Assembly: GCF_026151205.1 (NCBI RefSeq) | Contig: NW_026971775.1 | Location: 60,312-124,311, forward strand | Source of the DNA: Bolinopsis microptera | Taxonomy: Eukaryota > Ctenophora > Tentaculata > Lobata > Bolinopsidae | DNA length: 64,000 bases | Reading direction: 5' to 3' | In this document: piece by piece, positions 11,164 through 27,100 of the stretch | Position numbering within the stretch: the stretch's first letter is position 1 | Layout: every line of letters begins with the position of its first letter | Translations under genes and position numbers: made by a program | The notes under the pieces: model-generated | The model's database searches: none | Seen by the model: the letters and a program-made list of their open reading frames with translations, nothing else | Told to the model about the DNA's origin: nothing

Positions 11164-13836
11164 CCCATTAGGGACGATAGGGTCGTTTACGACCCACCTT
11201 TTCTAGAGGCTATAGAGGACAAACCATAATACTAAACGCAACGAATCTTTCGCACATATGCTCAAAATTTATTGGGCTACATTATTGACTTTCCAGTCGA
11301 GACCCAATTAATTACTAACAACTAAATAATTAGGCTAATTAGTCGTCATAATTGGAAAATATTTCACTTTACTTCTTGCCTTGATTGGGACATTAAAACT
11401 TTATGTAGGCTTATTTTGTTGAGGACAAAATAGTTGCGGGCAACGATTTCCTTGAGACATATGAAAAGCCCGTGATAATCAGATGTTCACAAACAGAGCT
11501 AGACGCTGTTTACTAACTGCGGTCGCATACGACCCACTCGTCCGGGTCGCAAACGACCCATCACGGTTTTTCGGCTTTAACTTCTGAAACAAAGACGTTA
11601 GGATAAAATGAAATAAAAAGCATAAGTTAAAAACATATGGTCAATACTGTGTGACTCTAACTTTTTTAAAATAAAGAATTTGGGTCATTAACGACCCACT
11701 CGGCTCACTTGCTTATTACTACATATGTCCATGTAACTTCTTGAATTCAGCCTAAAGCATGACATCATAAGTTCAAAATCGCCTCTCAGCAAGTGATAAT
11801 CATCATAAACTGCGAAAAATCGGTTAAATGGGTCATTAGCGACCCACTAAGACCACAAAATTGATTAATTAAATATAATGTTGTCAAACTTTTACAAATA
11901 TTAGTATAAAAACATGTTATATCTTGGTCATTACTCCTGTACGTTGATTTAACTTTTAAAATCGATCAACTGGGTCAATAACGACCCACTCGGAAGTTGA
12001 ACCACCTCATCAATTATTATCAGTATCATGCTGTTCCACCATCAAGAAAGACACTCGTAGGTCTTAATTCCACGCAAACCACGGGTGGCTGACTACTAGC
12101 CCTTCTGAGATCCAGGGCCAACTGAAGGGCCGTCATCACTCATCAAAGAGCTGCGAGAATAACACTACTGCATTTGCCTGGAGTTGCGTCCTGACATTAA
12201 TACTATGGTGCGTGGAAATCTGTACCGAAAGGACCGTGGCCGTGCCGCAAAAGAAAAGGAATCGGCCCTCGTTCCTAACTTGCTAGGTAATAGCCATGCT
12301 GTTGTTGTTGCTTATTAGATTCTGTTACCTTTTTCGTCAATTTCGAATCTTGGTAAACGACCTGCTACAACCCACCGCTTGAGACCCAGGGTCCCACGGT
12401 GATCAGATCATGTCACTCAAGAAAAATCCCCTGAACGAAGTATACGAGATATCATGTAACCTTGGGTAAATACTGAAAGACGAGTGGTCAAATTGCATAT
12501 TCTAATCCAACATGCCAATATGTTTTTTTCATTCCTAGAAAGTACGAGAATAACTAAACAACCGCTGCATTCAGATGGCTACATCTACAGCTCTGTGAAG
12601 AAGGACAAGGAAAAAGCCCCCCCCCCCCCCCCCCCCCATTTGGCTGGCGGTGCTGCAACCTGCAATCTCTCAGACAACTACCTCGTTTTGGGTAACAAAC
12701 CCCGCAGCAACGAGGCAGCTTTCAAAACGAAAACAAGTATTACGTAATCGGCCGAGAGGGAGGGGAGTTTCCAACTGATTAAGCTTGTGTAATTTTGACA
12801 TAATAGCTATGTGGTGGGGGGGGGGGGCGTAAAAATTGTCCAATAAGTGATAAAGGAATATATGAACGGCCCCTAAGAAGTAAAGAAAGGGAGCGGCGAA
12901 GAGAGTAGATGCAGCCATCGGAAATCTGAATCCAGCAGTTGTATAGTTCTTCTTGGACGTTCTAGGAATCGGGAAAAGATAGGCATGTTGTTTGCTGTCT
13001 CACGACATTACGGTCGTGTACTAACAGCTGATAAACTCACCTACCTATCAATCCAATTCTGCCCATTATTCGTCAGTCATTGGGTGACGTGATCTGCAGA
13101 TTACCGTGAGACTCCAGATCTCAGAAGGGCTAGTAGTCAGCCACCCGTGGTTTGCGTGGAATTAAGACCTACGAGTGTCTTTCTTGATGGTAGAACAACA
13201 TGATACTGATAATTAATGTCGTGGTTCAACTTCCGAGTGGGTCGTTATTGACCCAGTTGATCGATTTTAAAATTTAAATCAACGTACAGGAGTAATGACC
13301 AAGATATAACATGTTTTTATACTAATATTTGTAAAAGTTTGACAACATTATATTTAATTAATCAATTTTGTGGTCTTAGTGGGTCGCTAATGACCCATTT
13401 AACCGATTTTTCGCAGTTTATGATGATTATCACTTGCTGAGAGGCGATTTTGAACTTATGATGTCATGCTTTAGGCTGAATTCAAGAAGTTACATGGACA
13501 TATGTAGTAATAAGCAAGTGAGCCGAGTGGGTCGTTAATGACCCAAATTCTTTATTTTAAAAAAGTTAGAGTCACACAGTATTGACCATATGTTTTTAAC
13601 TTATGCTTTTTATTTCATTTTATCCTAACGTCTTTGTTTCAGAAGTTAAAGCCGAAAAACCGTGATGGGTCGTTTGCGACCCGGACGAGTGGGTCGTATG
13701 CGACCATAGCTGTATCTTTTAAAGTAAACGAGATACAGATTAGCTTTTTTGGATATCTCATTTTTGCTGTAAAGTGACCTAGTGTGTTAAACGGCATCAA
13801 AATCGGCAAACTTTAAAACTCGTCGTCCCTAATGGG
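11164..13836. mobile_element. piggyBac-like foldback element
   Basis: Flanked on both sides by TTAA (11160-11163 and 13837-13840), with terminal inverted repeats CCCATTAGGGACGA. Both are hallmarks of piggyBac-type insertion. Inside, about 590-bp arms are inverted copies of each other (about 11520-12112 and 13115-13705). The palindrome-like motif GGGTCRNNNRCGACCC occurs many times in both arms, for example 11186, 11545, 11684, 11829 and 11970, with mirrored copies in the right arm. No transposase is visible, so it is non-autonomous. Confidence 0.85.
12113..13114. other. Core of the piggyBac-like foldback
   Basis: Single-copy centre between the inverted arms. It holds a run of 21 C (12617-12637) and a run of 12 G (12816-12827). 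A short open frame starts at 12205 (MVRGNLYRKDRGRAAKEKES) with a possible donor near 12286. I cannot tell whether this is a captured exon or chance, and I make no gene call. Confidence 0.5.
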
Positions 13837-13841
13837 TTAAA

Positions 13842-15611
<1,770 letters not shown>

Positions 15612-16510
15612 TCCTTCTCTCAAGCTGCGCACATGCTAGCTCCAGAGTGTATAGGAGTTTATGTTACAGTGTAGAGGAGTTTATCTTACAGTGAAATACA
15701 GAGACTGACCTCAGTCCCATTTCCTGGTTTAGTTTAGCTGTCTCTAAATGTACTGTGATTTACTGTTCTATTTGCTGTTCTATTTTCGTGATTATATATC
15801 GCTTGTTAAGGTGCTATTTATGCCGTTATCTTTAAATTCTGATTATTTTTAGACATTAGGTATTTATGTTTTAGTACGGATTTTGTTGTCTTACGTTCCC
15901 CATTCGTTCAGGAACTATTTATACTTGTAGTTAAAATAAACTTTTGAAACTATCTTAGCTTTCCAAAGGCTACCCACAAATGAAGTCTCGTGCTTGAATA
16001 GTATAGAAAATGAAGCTACAGTTTGCGTGAGTAAAAAACTCAAAATATCTCAGAACAGTAAACTAAAATAAGACACAGTGTTTTTCCAGTAAATTGAGGA
16101 ATGAAGAACTAACAATGAGATAAATCGATTATCTAAGTTTCGATTGTTTTGCCTTTTAATTCAGTGTCTATCGAAGAAACTGAAAAAAGAGCAATAACAA
16201 ACTTTCCGGATTGCAACATTGCCATGTTCCGAAAATAATCGCCGCGCTAACAAAACATGCGCCATTCTTTAAAGTATTCGCCATGTTGTGATTTATTTGC
16301 AATGCTGCGCGCAAATGATGCAAATATTTCATAAGGAGGCAATAAATCAGCTACTTTAAAGCTATAAAAACAAGTTACTCTGGTTACCATGGTTACATGT
16401 AAGTATAACCAGTTATCTCTCTCAGACTTGTAGCAGTGTTGGTGGTTCAGACTGCAAGTGTTGATGTCTTCCATCTGCTCGCCCAGCCTGCCAGGTCTGT
16501 ACACCTTTAC

Positions 16511-16668
16511 ACACAGGGGGACTAAAGTGCTAAGAAACTGCTGCTAACTGCTGCTAACTGCTGCTAACTGCTGCTAACTGCTGCTAACTGCTGCTTATAA
16601 CTGCTGCTAACTGCTGTTAACTGCAGCAGTTAGCAGCAGTTTCTTTGCACTATAATAGTCCCCTGTGT
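16511..16668. mobile_element. Small hairpin element with CTGCTAA repeats
   Basis: Imperfect inverted ends ACACAGGGGGACTAAAGTGC and, reversed, ACACAGGGGACTATTATAGT flank a short tandem array of AACTGCTGCT units (16537-16620). MITE-like; I see no clear target-site duplication, so the superfamily is open. Confidence 0.65.
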
Positions 16669-16820
16669 TATACAGAGATAATTTGATTTTAGTGTGAGGT
16701 TCGATATTTATATGTCCAATCGAATACTTCATGATCATTAACCCATTATGCTTTAAAACGATTATGATCGACTTCTGGTTGATTTCATTACAGTGTAATG
16801 ATATGATTGAAACGTTACAG

Positions 16821-18190
16821 CGTGACTGTGGAGGTTGGAAAACCGTTCAACCTAACATGTGTTGCCCCAAACGGAGAGAACACGTTCCAGTGGTTCCATG
16901 AGGAGTCCATACCTAATGGGTTAGTTATACTACTAGTTACCATAATTACACTAATACTAGTTCCAGTGGTTCCATGAGGTGTCCATACCTAATGGGTTAG
17001 TAATTAGTCCATACCTAATGGGTTAGTAATACTACTAGTTACCATAGTAACACTACTAGTTACTAATGCTCTAATGGGTTAGTTATACTAAGAATACTAG
17101 AATTTGAGGCGTCCATACCTATTATTATTACCTAATGGGTTAGTTATTTATTACCTAATGGGTTAGTTATACTGTATATATATATATAATAACATCTATA
17201 ATGGGTTAGTTATACTATATATATACTACTACTACTATGTCGGAGCTAAGTCCGATCTACGCCAGAAAACCCCCTCCATATATCCCTGTCCCGCATCAGG
17301 GTTCGCAGTTCCTCTTTAGAGTTTGTCCCAACTTCCTTCAGTAACATAGTTATACTAAGAATACTAGAATTTGAGGATTCCCTAATGCTCTAATGGGTTA
17401 GTTATACTAAGAATACTAGAATTTGAGGATTCCCTAATGCTCTAATGGGTTAGTAATACTAAGAATACTAGAATTTGAGGATTCCCTGATGCTCTAATGG
17501 GTTAGTTATACTAAGATTACTAAAATTTGGTACAACACGTCTCTAACACGTCTCCAACACATCTCTAAAACGTCTCTAACACGTCTCTAAAACGTCTCTA
17601 ACACGTCTCTAACACGTCTCTAACACGTCTCTAACACGTCTCTAACACGTCTCTAATACGTCTCTAACACGTCTCTAACACGTCTCTAACACGTTTCTAA
17701 CACGTCTCTAACACGTCTCTAACACGTCTCTAACACGTCTCTAACACGTCTCTAACACGTCTCTAACACGTCTCTAACACGTCTCTAACACGTCTCTAAC
17801 ACGTCTCTAACACGTCTCTAACACGTCTCTAACACGTCTCTAACACGTCTCTAACACGTCTCTAACACGTCTCTAACACGTCTCTAACACGTCTCTAACA
17901 CGTCTCTAACACGTCTCTAAAACGTCTCTAACACGTCTCTAACACGTCTCTAACACGTCTCTAACACGTCTCTGACACGTCTCTAACACGTTTCTAACAC
18001 GTCTCTAACACGTTTCTAACACGTCTCTAACACAGGGTGATGGCTACCCCCTACACTGGAGCTGGTAACGGTTTATCAGCTGTTCTCTCAATTCCAGCAG
18101 CTGAACAAGCTGACGGGGGTTTTTATCAGTGCAGAGTTACGTCCGGAGATAACATCATTTACAGTGATGTAGCCACTGTCTCTCTTCACT
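16821..18190 (+). CDS. Ig domain 1 (two exons)
   Basis: Exons 16821-16919 and 18036-18190, phase-2 join. Cys in FNLTCVAP, Trp in FQWFHEES, and the second Cys in QADGGFYQCRV define the Ig fold. The intron holds junction-derived repeats (16940-17520) and the 11-bp array. Confidence 0.85.
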
Positions 18191-21100
18191 GTTAGTTGCA
18201 TAGTGTTTACTTCTTTATATTAAGTCACTGTGTTTAACCTTCTTCTATTTCCCATATTACATTTATTTATTTATTAATTATATTAATAATTATGTAATTA
18301 ATTATATATTTATTAATATAAATAATTATGAATATTCCCGTAGATTTCTCAACGATAACAGCTCAAGTGAAAGCAGTGTCAGTAAACTCAGCAGCAGGAG
18401 CTGTCAGGACCACACTACCCTGTAATATTCCGTCTAGTGTCAGTTCTCCTGCAGCCAAAGTACATTGGTACAAAGGTAGGTCTATAGTTAGCATTTCCAC
18501 TGGATATTGTTTAGGATTATATTACCTATTCTTTAAGACTTTCTTTGAAGATTCTTCCTTTGAGATTTTCAGGGTTGTTAACGATAATTTTCTTCATAAC
18601 AATAAAAATCACTATAATAACATACTAATTAAACTAATTACAACACTACAAATTTATTACATTTATTGAGTATTATATAACGCGATGGAAATATTTTGAG
18701 CGGGTGATATCCTGTCCAAACCCAGGATACATGTAACATGAAGACTTTGTTGTAACTTTGTATGAAAAGCATTAATACTTTATAACTATTTTTCAGACAA
18801 CATATTGGTGGAGAAGATAAACGCGTTTGTTGTTCACGCCAACACCTTACTCAAAGTGGAATCTCTTCCCAGCATTTCCATCACTGACAACTCACTGGTT
18901 TGTCCTCAACACACGTATCTACTTTATAATGCTACTAGCAATATTCTGATCTTACAGCAACATCGATGGTAGTTGTGAATATAACCTTTCCTGGGGACCC
19001 CCAATATGTAGATATTATGCTTAGTTTGCATAATACGTAGATATTATGCAAGCTCGCATAATATTTAGATATTATGCTTAGTTTGAAAACAGCCTTGTAA
19101 CTTAAAATGACCCATTAAGTACTAAGCAATATCTAATAACAGCCTTGTAAAGTTGTAACTTAAAATGACCCATTGTAACTTAAAATGACCCATTAAGTGC
19201 TTAGCAATATCTAATAAGCACTCTACAAGGTCCTGTTCAACATAAAGAAGGAAATGGCCGGACAGTACAGGTGTGAGGCTGAGGTGACTAGTGATCACAT
19301 ATCTGTGAAGAAACAAACTGTGATGACCTACAATCTCACTGTCTCTAAAGGTAACATGTTTATCATAGTAAAATAATAGTGAAATAATAGTGAAATAATA
19401 GTGAAATAATAGTGAAATAATAGTGAAATAATAGTGAAATAATAGTGAAATAATTACATTTTGTTTACACATCTTGTATGGAATATTCTAATTTACCCCG
19501 TTATCCCTAACTTGGGTATTTCTTCAGAGTTCGGAGATGTTAACTACAGTTCCACCACCCTGCTTGTTAACGGAGGTTCAGTAACAGCTGGAGAGACTGT
19601 TACACTGTGTTGCGGTACTGTCGGGTATCTTAACGGTAAGTGTACAGTGGGGCACTGTGTTGTGGTACTGTCGGGTATCTTAACGGTAAGTGTACAGTGG
19701 CCGGGCACTGTTTCCAAATCAGCCAAAAAGAAACAGAATCTTAAATCAGGGAAAAATTAAAGTTACAACTTGTGGGTATGATTAATTTTTTAACCTCAAA
19801 CAAGTCAATCATAATACACTAAAAACTAAACAGAATTAATATAATTATTATTAGGACCTACTTCTCACTAACTAATCATATATTAAGACAATAAAACTAT
19901 CGGACTACGATGTATGGGGACTTGCCACCCCATGGAAACATTCAAATATATTCACTCTGTTATATCGTTTCCTCAAACTATTTGTTATATGTGTTGATAG
20001 TATTAAAACTGCTTAGTACTTATCACGGTTCTTTTGCGATAGTCAAAACGCGACAACTAGCGCTGGATGGCGACAACTAGCGCTATCCAGCGCTAGTTGT
20101 CGCCATCCAGCGCTAGTTGTCGCTATCCAGCGCTGGATAACGCTGGCCAGCGCAAAATATATATGTTCGATAATTGTCGCTATCCAGCGCTAGTTGTCGC
20201 CATCCAGCGCTAGTTGTCGCCATCCAGCGCTAGTTTTCGCCATCCAGCGCTAGTTGTCGCTGGCTATGCGACACTGTCGCACGCGATAGTTTGCGATGGC
20301 CAGCGCAACTGGCCATCGCAGAAAACAGTTCGATAACTAGCGCTGGATAGCGACAACTAGCGCTGGCCAGCGCTGGCCAGCGCTAAGCGATAGCCAGCGC
20401 TGGCCATCGATATCCAGCGCAAATTTTTTGCGCTATTACTCGTCAGCTAGCGCTGGCCAGCGCTAGTTGTCGCTATCCAGCGCTAACCAGCGCTAACCAG
20501 CGCTAACCAGCGCTAACCAGCGCTAACCAGCGCTAACCAGCGCTAACCAGCGCTAGCCAGCGCTAGCCAGCGCTGGCCAGCGCTAGCTGACGAGTAATAT
20601 CGCAACTATATTGCGCTGGCTGACAAGTAATACTAATATCGAGCGTGCTAAATCACTCTACAGTCGATCTTCGAGATTGTTCTAAAAGGGCCCCCGATGG
20701 TTGTAACCAACTTCAATCGATGTATTTTCGGACGCTAATTCCGAATCAACCCCCATGGGCCCATGACATAGGGTTAAAATGCTCTCCTGACGAGATATTG
20801 GCGAAAAACTGTACATGTATCGATCACGTGATATGACCGTATAAGGAAGTTAGTTTAATTTCTCGTTATTGTTAGGGTTTCAGCAAATGTTTTTGTTAAG
20901 GATTGGGTTAGGGTTAGGGTTGAAATCAGATTAGAGGGTTAGGGTTTCGAAAAGTCGTTCAGAACCAGCTAGAGTCAGAGAATGGGTTAAAAAAGTCACG
21001 TGACAGTCGAGTGTAAAGTGATTAATCATCATCCAAGTAATATCGCAAGTATATGATTTTGATACATTGCGCTGGCTAGCGCTGGCTACCGCTGGCTAGC

Positions 21101-24100
21101 GCTGGCTAACGCTGACTAGCGCTGGATAGCGACAACTAGCGCTGGCTAGCGCTGGATAGCGACAACTAGCGCTGGCTAGCGCTGGATAGCGACAACTAGC
21201 GCTGGATAGCGACAACTAGCGCTGGCTAGCGCTGGCCAGCGCTGGCCAGCGCTAGCTGACGAGTAATAGCGCAAAAATTTTGCGCTGGATATCGATGGCC
21301 AGCGCTGGCCAGCGCTGGCTATCGCTTAGCGCTGGCCAGCGCTAGTTGTCGCTATCCAGCGCTAGTTGTCGCTATCCAGCGCTAGTTATCGAACTGTTTT
21401 CTGCGATGGCCAGTTGCGCTGGCCATCGCAAACTATCGCGTGCGACAGTGTCGCATAGCCAGCGACAACTAGCGCTGGATAGCGACAACTAGCGCTGGAT
21501 GGCGACAACTAGCGCTGGATGGCGACAACTAGCGCTGGATAGCGACAATTATCGAACATATATATTTTGCGCTGGCCAGCGTTATCCAGCGCTGGATAGC
21601 GACAACTAGCGCTGGATGGCGACAACTAGCGCTGGATAGCGCTAGTTGTCGCCATCCAGCGCTAGTTGTCGCGTTTTGACTATCGCAAAAGAACCGCAAT
21701 GGGGTGGCATGTGCCTCAATAAAAATATTACAAACATTTATCACAATGCTGGCAAGCATAACCGTTGCCCTTATATTCACAACACTATGTACCCCCTATA
21801 CTATTATATCCCCTTTATTGTTTTCCAGGCATTAAGACTCATCGAAAGTAGTTCAACAGGTATATTTAAGTTCAAAACATTCTAATTCAATGTTAAAGAT
21901 GACAGGAATAAGAAATAGTTATGTGGAGGTTTTTAAGAAATTTGCGCAAAATACGCGCCAGCATGTTATACGAAATTAGGTAAAAAACCCAAAATCGCCA
22001 TATTCAGGTGCCTTAAAAACCATGTTAAAATTGGGTTAGAGATCTGAAACTTTGCAGAGCGTCTAGACCTTGTCCAAATCGACTGTAAAAAAAATTTCAT
22101 GTTGCAGGAGTATCGGGAAGTGGGTTTTCTGGAACCCCTGTTTTACAACAGATTGTCGTGAAGCTATATATGTATATATATATGTATATATGTATAGACG
22201 CTTTTGCAGTAAATTGTAGCCTACATTTAAGTGTCCGTAGATTCAAAAGTATAAAAGATACAGTCATTTCGAACCACAGGTTTTAAAGATAATTGTTTAT
22301 ACTTTAGTTTACATTATATCGAAAAATAATTTATCGTCATCATCATCACTTGATGACGTCATCAATTTAAGTGTTTTTAAAACTTGATTTTTGACAAAAT
22401 AACAACTTTTCAAATCGATTTTAAAGCATTAAGGAGTAATTTTATTCAAAATCTGAGGACATTTTCATCCTAGATAATTGTTCAAGCATTCTGAAAATCT
22501 ACCGGAAAGTTTTCCTACCTTGCTCCTTCATAAAGATATTCGCTATTGAAGTTTGTGCTTTTTTGAAGAATAATTTTATAAAAACACAAAAGTTGTGAAT
22601 TAGTATTCTCTGGTGTTGGGCCATCCCTTGGGTTGTGGAGCTCAATTTTGCTTCCTAAAGGTCTAAATTGTGTTATAGGCTAGTTTTAAAGTTGAAAATC
22701 GAAAAGTTGCACACGTGGGGACACGCCCAAATTCATTTAAAATAGCTAAAATCACTAAAAATTGTTATTTTCACGATTTTTACCAACTTTGGAGTCCCGT
22801 TGTGATCCAAGTTCTTTTTGAAATCTTCTGAAACTTTTCATGCTTATCAAACTATATATTAAATAACACTATGCAAAAATTTATGGTGATTCAATATTTT
22901 ATGCGCACGCAACGTCCGCTCAAAGTTTGCACGTGCGAAAGGTGAGAATTTTGCTCATTCGTGATTTCGAATATATTCTGCTTTCCCACGATATTAAAAT
23001 GGCATTATATATGAATTTAATGCCAACTTGAATGAGTAAAAAGTGCTATATTCAGTCTGTTATTGACAGATATGCCTACCTAAACACAAGGAAACGTTTT
23101 CAAAGGTAAAATTTCGAAATCGTTGAAATTACCTCCTTATTAAGTTTCGACTGTGTAAATTATCCTGACATTATAATCAAAAAGAGATGATATTTGACCA
23201 AAACCCATAATCATGGGTAGAGTGAACCGCTGCCAGTGTCTCTCTTTTCCAAACAAAAGAAAATGATATTAATTTGAGGAACCGTCCGCAAATGCAAATT
23301 GATACCGAGAATGAAATCGGTCGCTCGCTTTTCCCATTCATTCACGGCTTACGTATTGTAATAAAGCTTATTGAATGGGAAAAGCGAGCGACCGATTTCA
23401 TTCTCGGTATCAATTTGCATTTGCGGACGGTTCCTCAAATTAATGTCATTTTCTTTTGTTTGGAAAAGAGAGACACTGGCAGCGGTTCACTCTACCCATG
23501 ATTATGGGTTTTGGTCAAATTATTATATCAATTTATCATTAAATATTTCAACAATATCAATAACTTATGGTTGATTCTTCACACTTAGAAAAATATATTT
23601 AAAAAATTTACTCTGCACTAAAGAATAAATAATTTATATTATGTAAATCAACTATATTATCTCCCCATCTTCTCATAGTCATTTTATCAAAGCGGTAGAA
23701 ATCCAAGTATTTTTTAATACGCGGTGCGCAAGGAATTCCGTTGAAAAAAAAATGAAAAAAAAGAAAGTATGTTTGCAGGTGAGGTACCCACCTACACATG
23801 GTTCACATCCAGTGAAGGAGGAGGATCAGTGCAAATAACAACAGGGTTAAGTGACTTTGGGAGGACTCTAGCGGTCACCACGACCAGCTCTCAATCTTAC
23901 TCTTGTAGATCCTGCTTGGGTGATTCCTGTCAGAGCAGCGCTGTTACTGCTAGTGTTACACCAGGTAAACCGTTACTGCTGGTGTTACACCAGGTAAACC
24001 GTTACTGCTAGTGTTACACCAGGTAAACCGCTACTGCTAGTGTTACACCAGGTAAACCGTTACTGCTAGTGTTACACCAGGTGTTTGTTTGTTTGGGGCT

Positions 24101-27100
24101 GGCTTTTACACCAGTCAATGTTTACTCAAAATATATAATAATTGTAATAATCAATATTAATCCCCGAAGGGCACGCAAATTACATGCCATGAAACTCATA
24201 GTTATTTCGTCTAGATTTTATCAGTTGATTCTGATGACCCTGATCTGCAAACACATTTAAAAGCTTAAACGTTTGTGGACACGTTCATTGAAGTTTGAGG
24301 AAATTGGTAAATTTCTAAAACAGCGTTTTTGACGATAGTGGTTTAATTTTAACAATTATTAATCTAGCGTGTTCATAAGTTCTGAACATTAGCCACGTGA
24401 CCCATACTCCCATATGCACTGCTCAAAAATAAAATGTATTGCTTTTAGGCACTATTATGTAAAAAATGTCACATTTTTGTGACATTGTTTACCATAGCTG
24501 CCCAATTAGCATTTTTTGGTCTAAAATATAGTAGATTAGGTCAATCTAACAATTATGATACAATGTAGGCCTAAAGGGCAGTGATCGAACGGCTTTAAGG
24601 CAACATTTCGTAAACTTTGTCACACTCAGAATACGGGACCTCTTTTCTACTGTGAGGTGTCCTCAAAACCCTTTCAACTCATTATTTGATAGTTCTTCTG
24701 CCAATCATAGCCCTAAAATATGTTGTTTTGGAAAATTAACAAATACATGCACTTGGCTATTGGGAAATGATGTAAATTCTGTCACATTATATGGAATTTG
24801 AAATTCTGGGTGAATTTCCGAAATCATTTATATCTGATTTTGGTTTGGAAGGCGGGAAAACTCTATATGAGGACGATACACGGATACAGTTGATTGAAGT
24901 ATAGGGCAGTTGATGTAAACATCGTCACAAAATGATACGAAATCGTAAATGGACACGTTCATGTTGAAGTTTAAGGATATTGGTAAACCAAAAAAAAAAT
25001 AACGTGTTCAGAAGTTCTGGACATTAGCCACGTGACCCATACTTCCATATACACGGCTCAGAAATAAAATTTATTGTTTTTAGGCACTATAATGTAAAAA
25101 ATGTCACATTTTTGTGACTGTGTTAACCATAGCTGCCCAATTAGCATTTTTTTGGTTTAAAATATAGTAGATTAGGTCATTCTAACAATTGTGATACAAC
25201 ATTTGGCTAAAGGGCAGGGATCGAACGGTTTTAAGGCAATATTTCGTAAACTTTGTCACACTCAGAATACGATACCTCTTTTCTACTGTGAGGTGTCCTC
25301 AAAACCCTTTCAACACATTATTTGATGGTTCTTCTACCAATCATAGCCCTAAAATATGTTGTTTTGAAAAGTTAGCAAATACATGCACTTATTGGGAAAT
25401 GATGTAAATTCTGTCACATTAGGGTAAAGCACATAATTTTGTCATTTTTTGGCAATTTTCCGACTGCCTGATATAAACCATGGGTTTTAACCTCGTCTGA
25501 AATTCCGATTTAGATGAAACCTCCACCATGTTATAGTAGACAGTCTAGGCAAGTTCTATCACAAAAATGATCGAAATTGCTGGGGTTGAAGATGTTCAAA
25601 AAAATTATTTTGAAAAAATGACAAAATTAGGTGACTTTACTTAATTTTGTCGCCCCGAACCTAATTTTGTCACTTGAAGATTGTGCAAAAAGTAACCGTT
25701 TCTCGGTATTTTAGACTACCTGGATGCATCATTCGAGCGCTTTTTTACCAACATTGACCTCAAAAATCCCAAAGATATGATGTTTTCATAGTTTTGTAGC
25801 TTGATGAAAAGATGACACTTTTTGGGTATATAATCTTAGAAAATAGCCCCCAAATGCCCCTGAAACCACTGGTATCTTGAAAAACAATTGGTTCTAGGTC
25901 TAGGTTGAAATTTTCATGTCTGTAGATAGATCACTTGCTTAGTAATTTCATCAATTATTTTTTTAGTCATTTTAGATTGAAAAAATCAGATTATCCACCT
26001 CGGCGAAAATATGCTATTATAAGTGTTATGCTATTATAAGTGCCTTATACATATCCTATGGGCAAAAAAACTTCAGAATAGTTGTATAAGGCCATTTTCA
26101 ACACAATCTGTGATTTACAAGAAATTTGAGAAAGGTCGATTTTTTTGACAAAATTAGGTACTTTTGGCAAAATCGAACCTAATTTTGTCACCCTCTGTAA
26201 CTTAAACAATAATTGCGCTAGAGACTTGAAAATTTGTACGTATACTTCTGCTGTAGAAGATATTTGAAATATGCAATGGCATGAAGCTAGCTCAATTACT
26301 TTTGAAATAGCAATAAATCAAAATTTTGAAAATTCCTTAAGAAAACCTTAAGGATCTTATTTATTTTTCGGGTTAACAGTTTCGCCTTCATTTTTGACAC
26401 AGATGCAAAAGAGCTAAAAACTTAAACTTTGTAGGAGCAGTTTCAGCAAAGTCTAAGCTTTCTTTTTATACACAAACCTTTTCTTTCAAGCTGAAATTCC
26501 GAGCCGAGGCAGTTTTTCAGAGCAAAATGACAAAATTAGGTACCCTGACAAAATTACGTGCCTTACCCTATATGGAATTTAAAATTTTGGGTAAATTGCC
26601 GAAATCATTTATATCTGATTTTGGTTTGGAAGGCGGGAAAACTGTATATAAGGACGATGCACGGATAGAACTGATTCAAGTATAGGGCAGTTGATGTAAA
26701 AATTGTCACAATAATAATAAGGGCAGTTGATATGAAAGAAAATCTATCTAACTAATGCAATGGCTGATGAGACGAAATTTACATTTTTTTTGAACTTATT
26801 TTGAAGAAACATGCCTCGATTAGAATTCAATATTCTTCCAGGAATTATTAGTAGGTTATTATTCAGCAAATCAGAACTCAAGTTTAACAATTCTGAGTTT
26901 AATTTTACTAAGTTACCGAAATGTGACGAAATTCACTTTTCCTGCCCCAACAGTATAATTTCAATGTGATGAAAAATGGGCATGGGTTTCTATATTTCCT
27001 TATCTCTGAATTAATCATTTCAAACTATAATTAGGACTGTTGATGTGAAAGAAAGTGTATCTAAATTTTACAATGACGTATGTGACGAAATTTACATTTC

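Noticed and set aside
17528-18033. CRISPR-like array
   Set aside because: Units are contiguous without spacers, only 11 bp, in a eukaryotic intron. The same reasoning applies to all other arrays.
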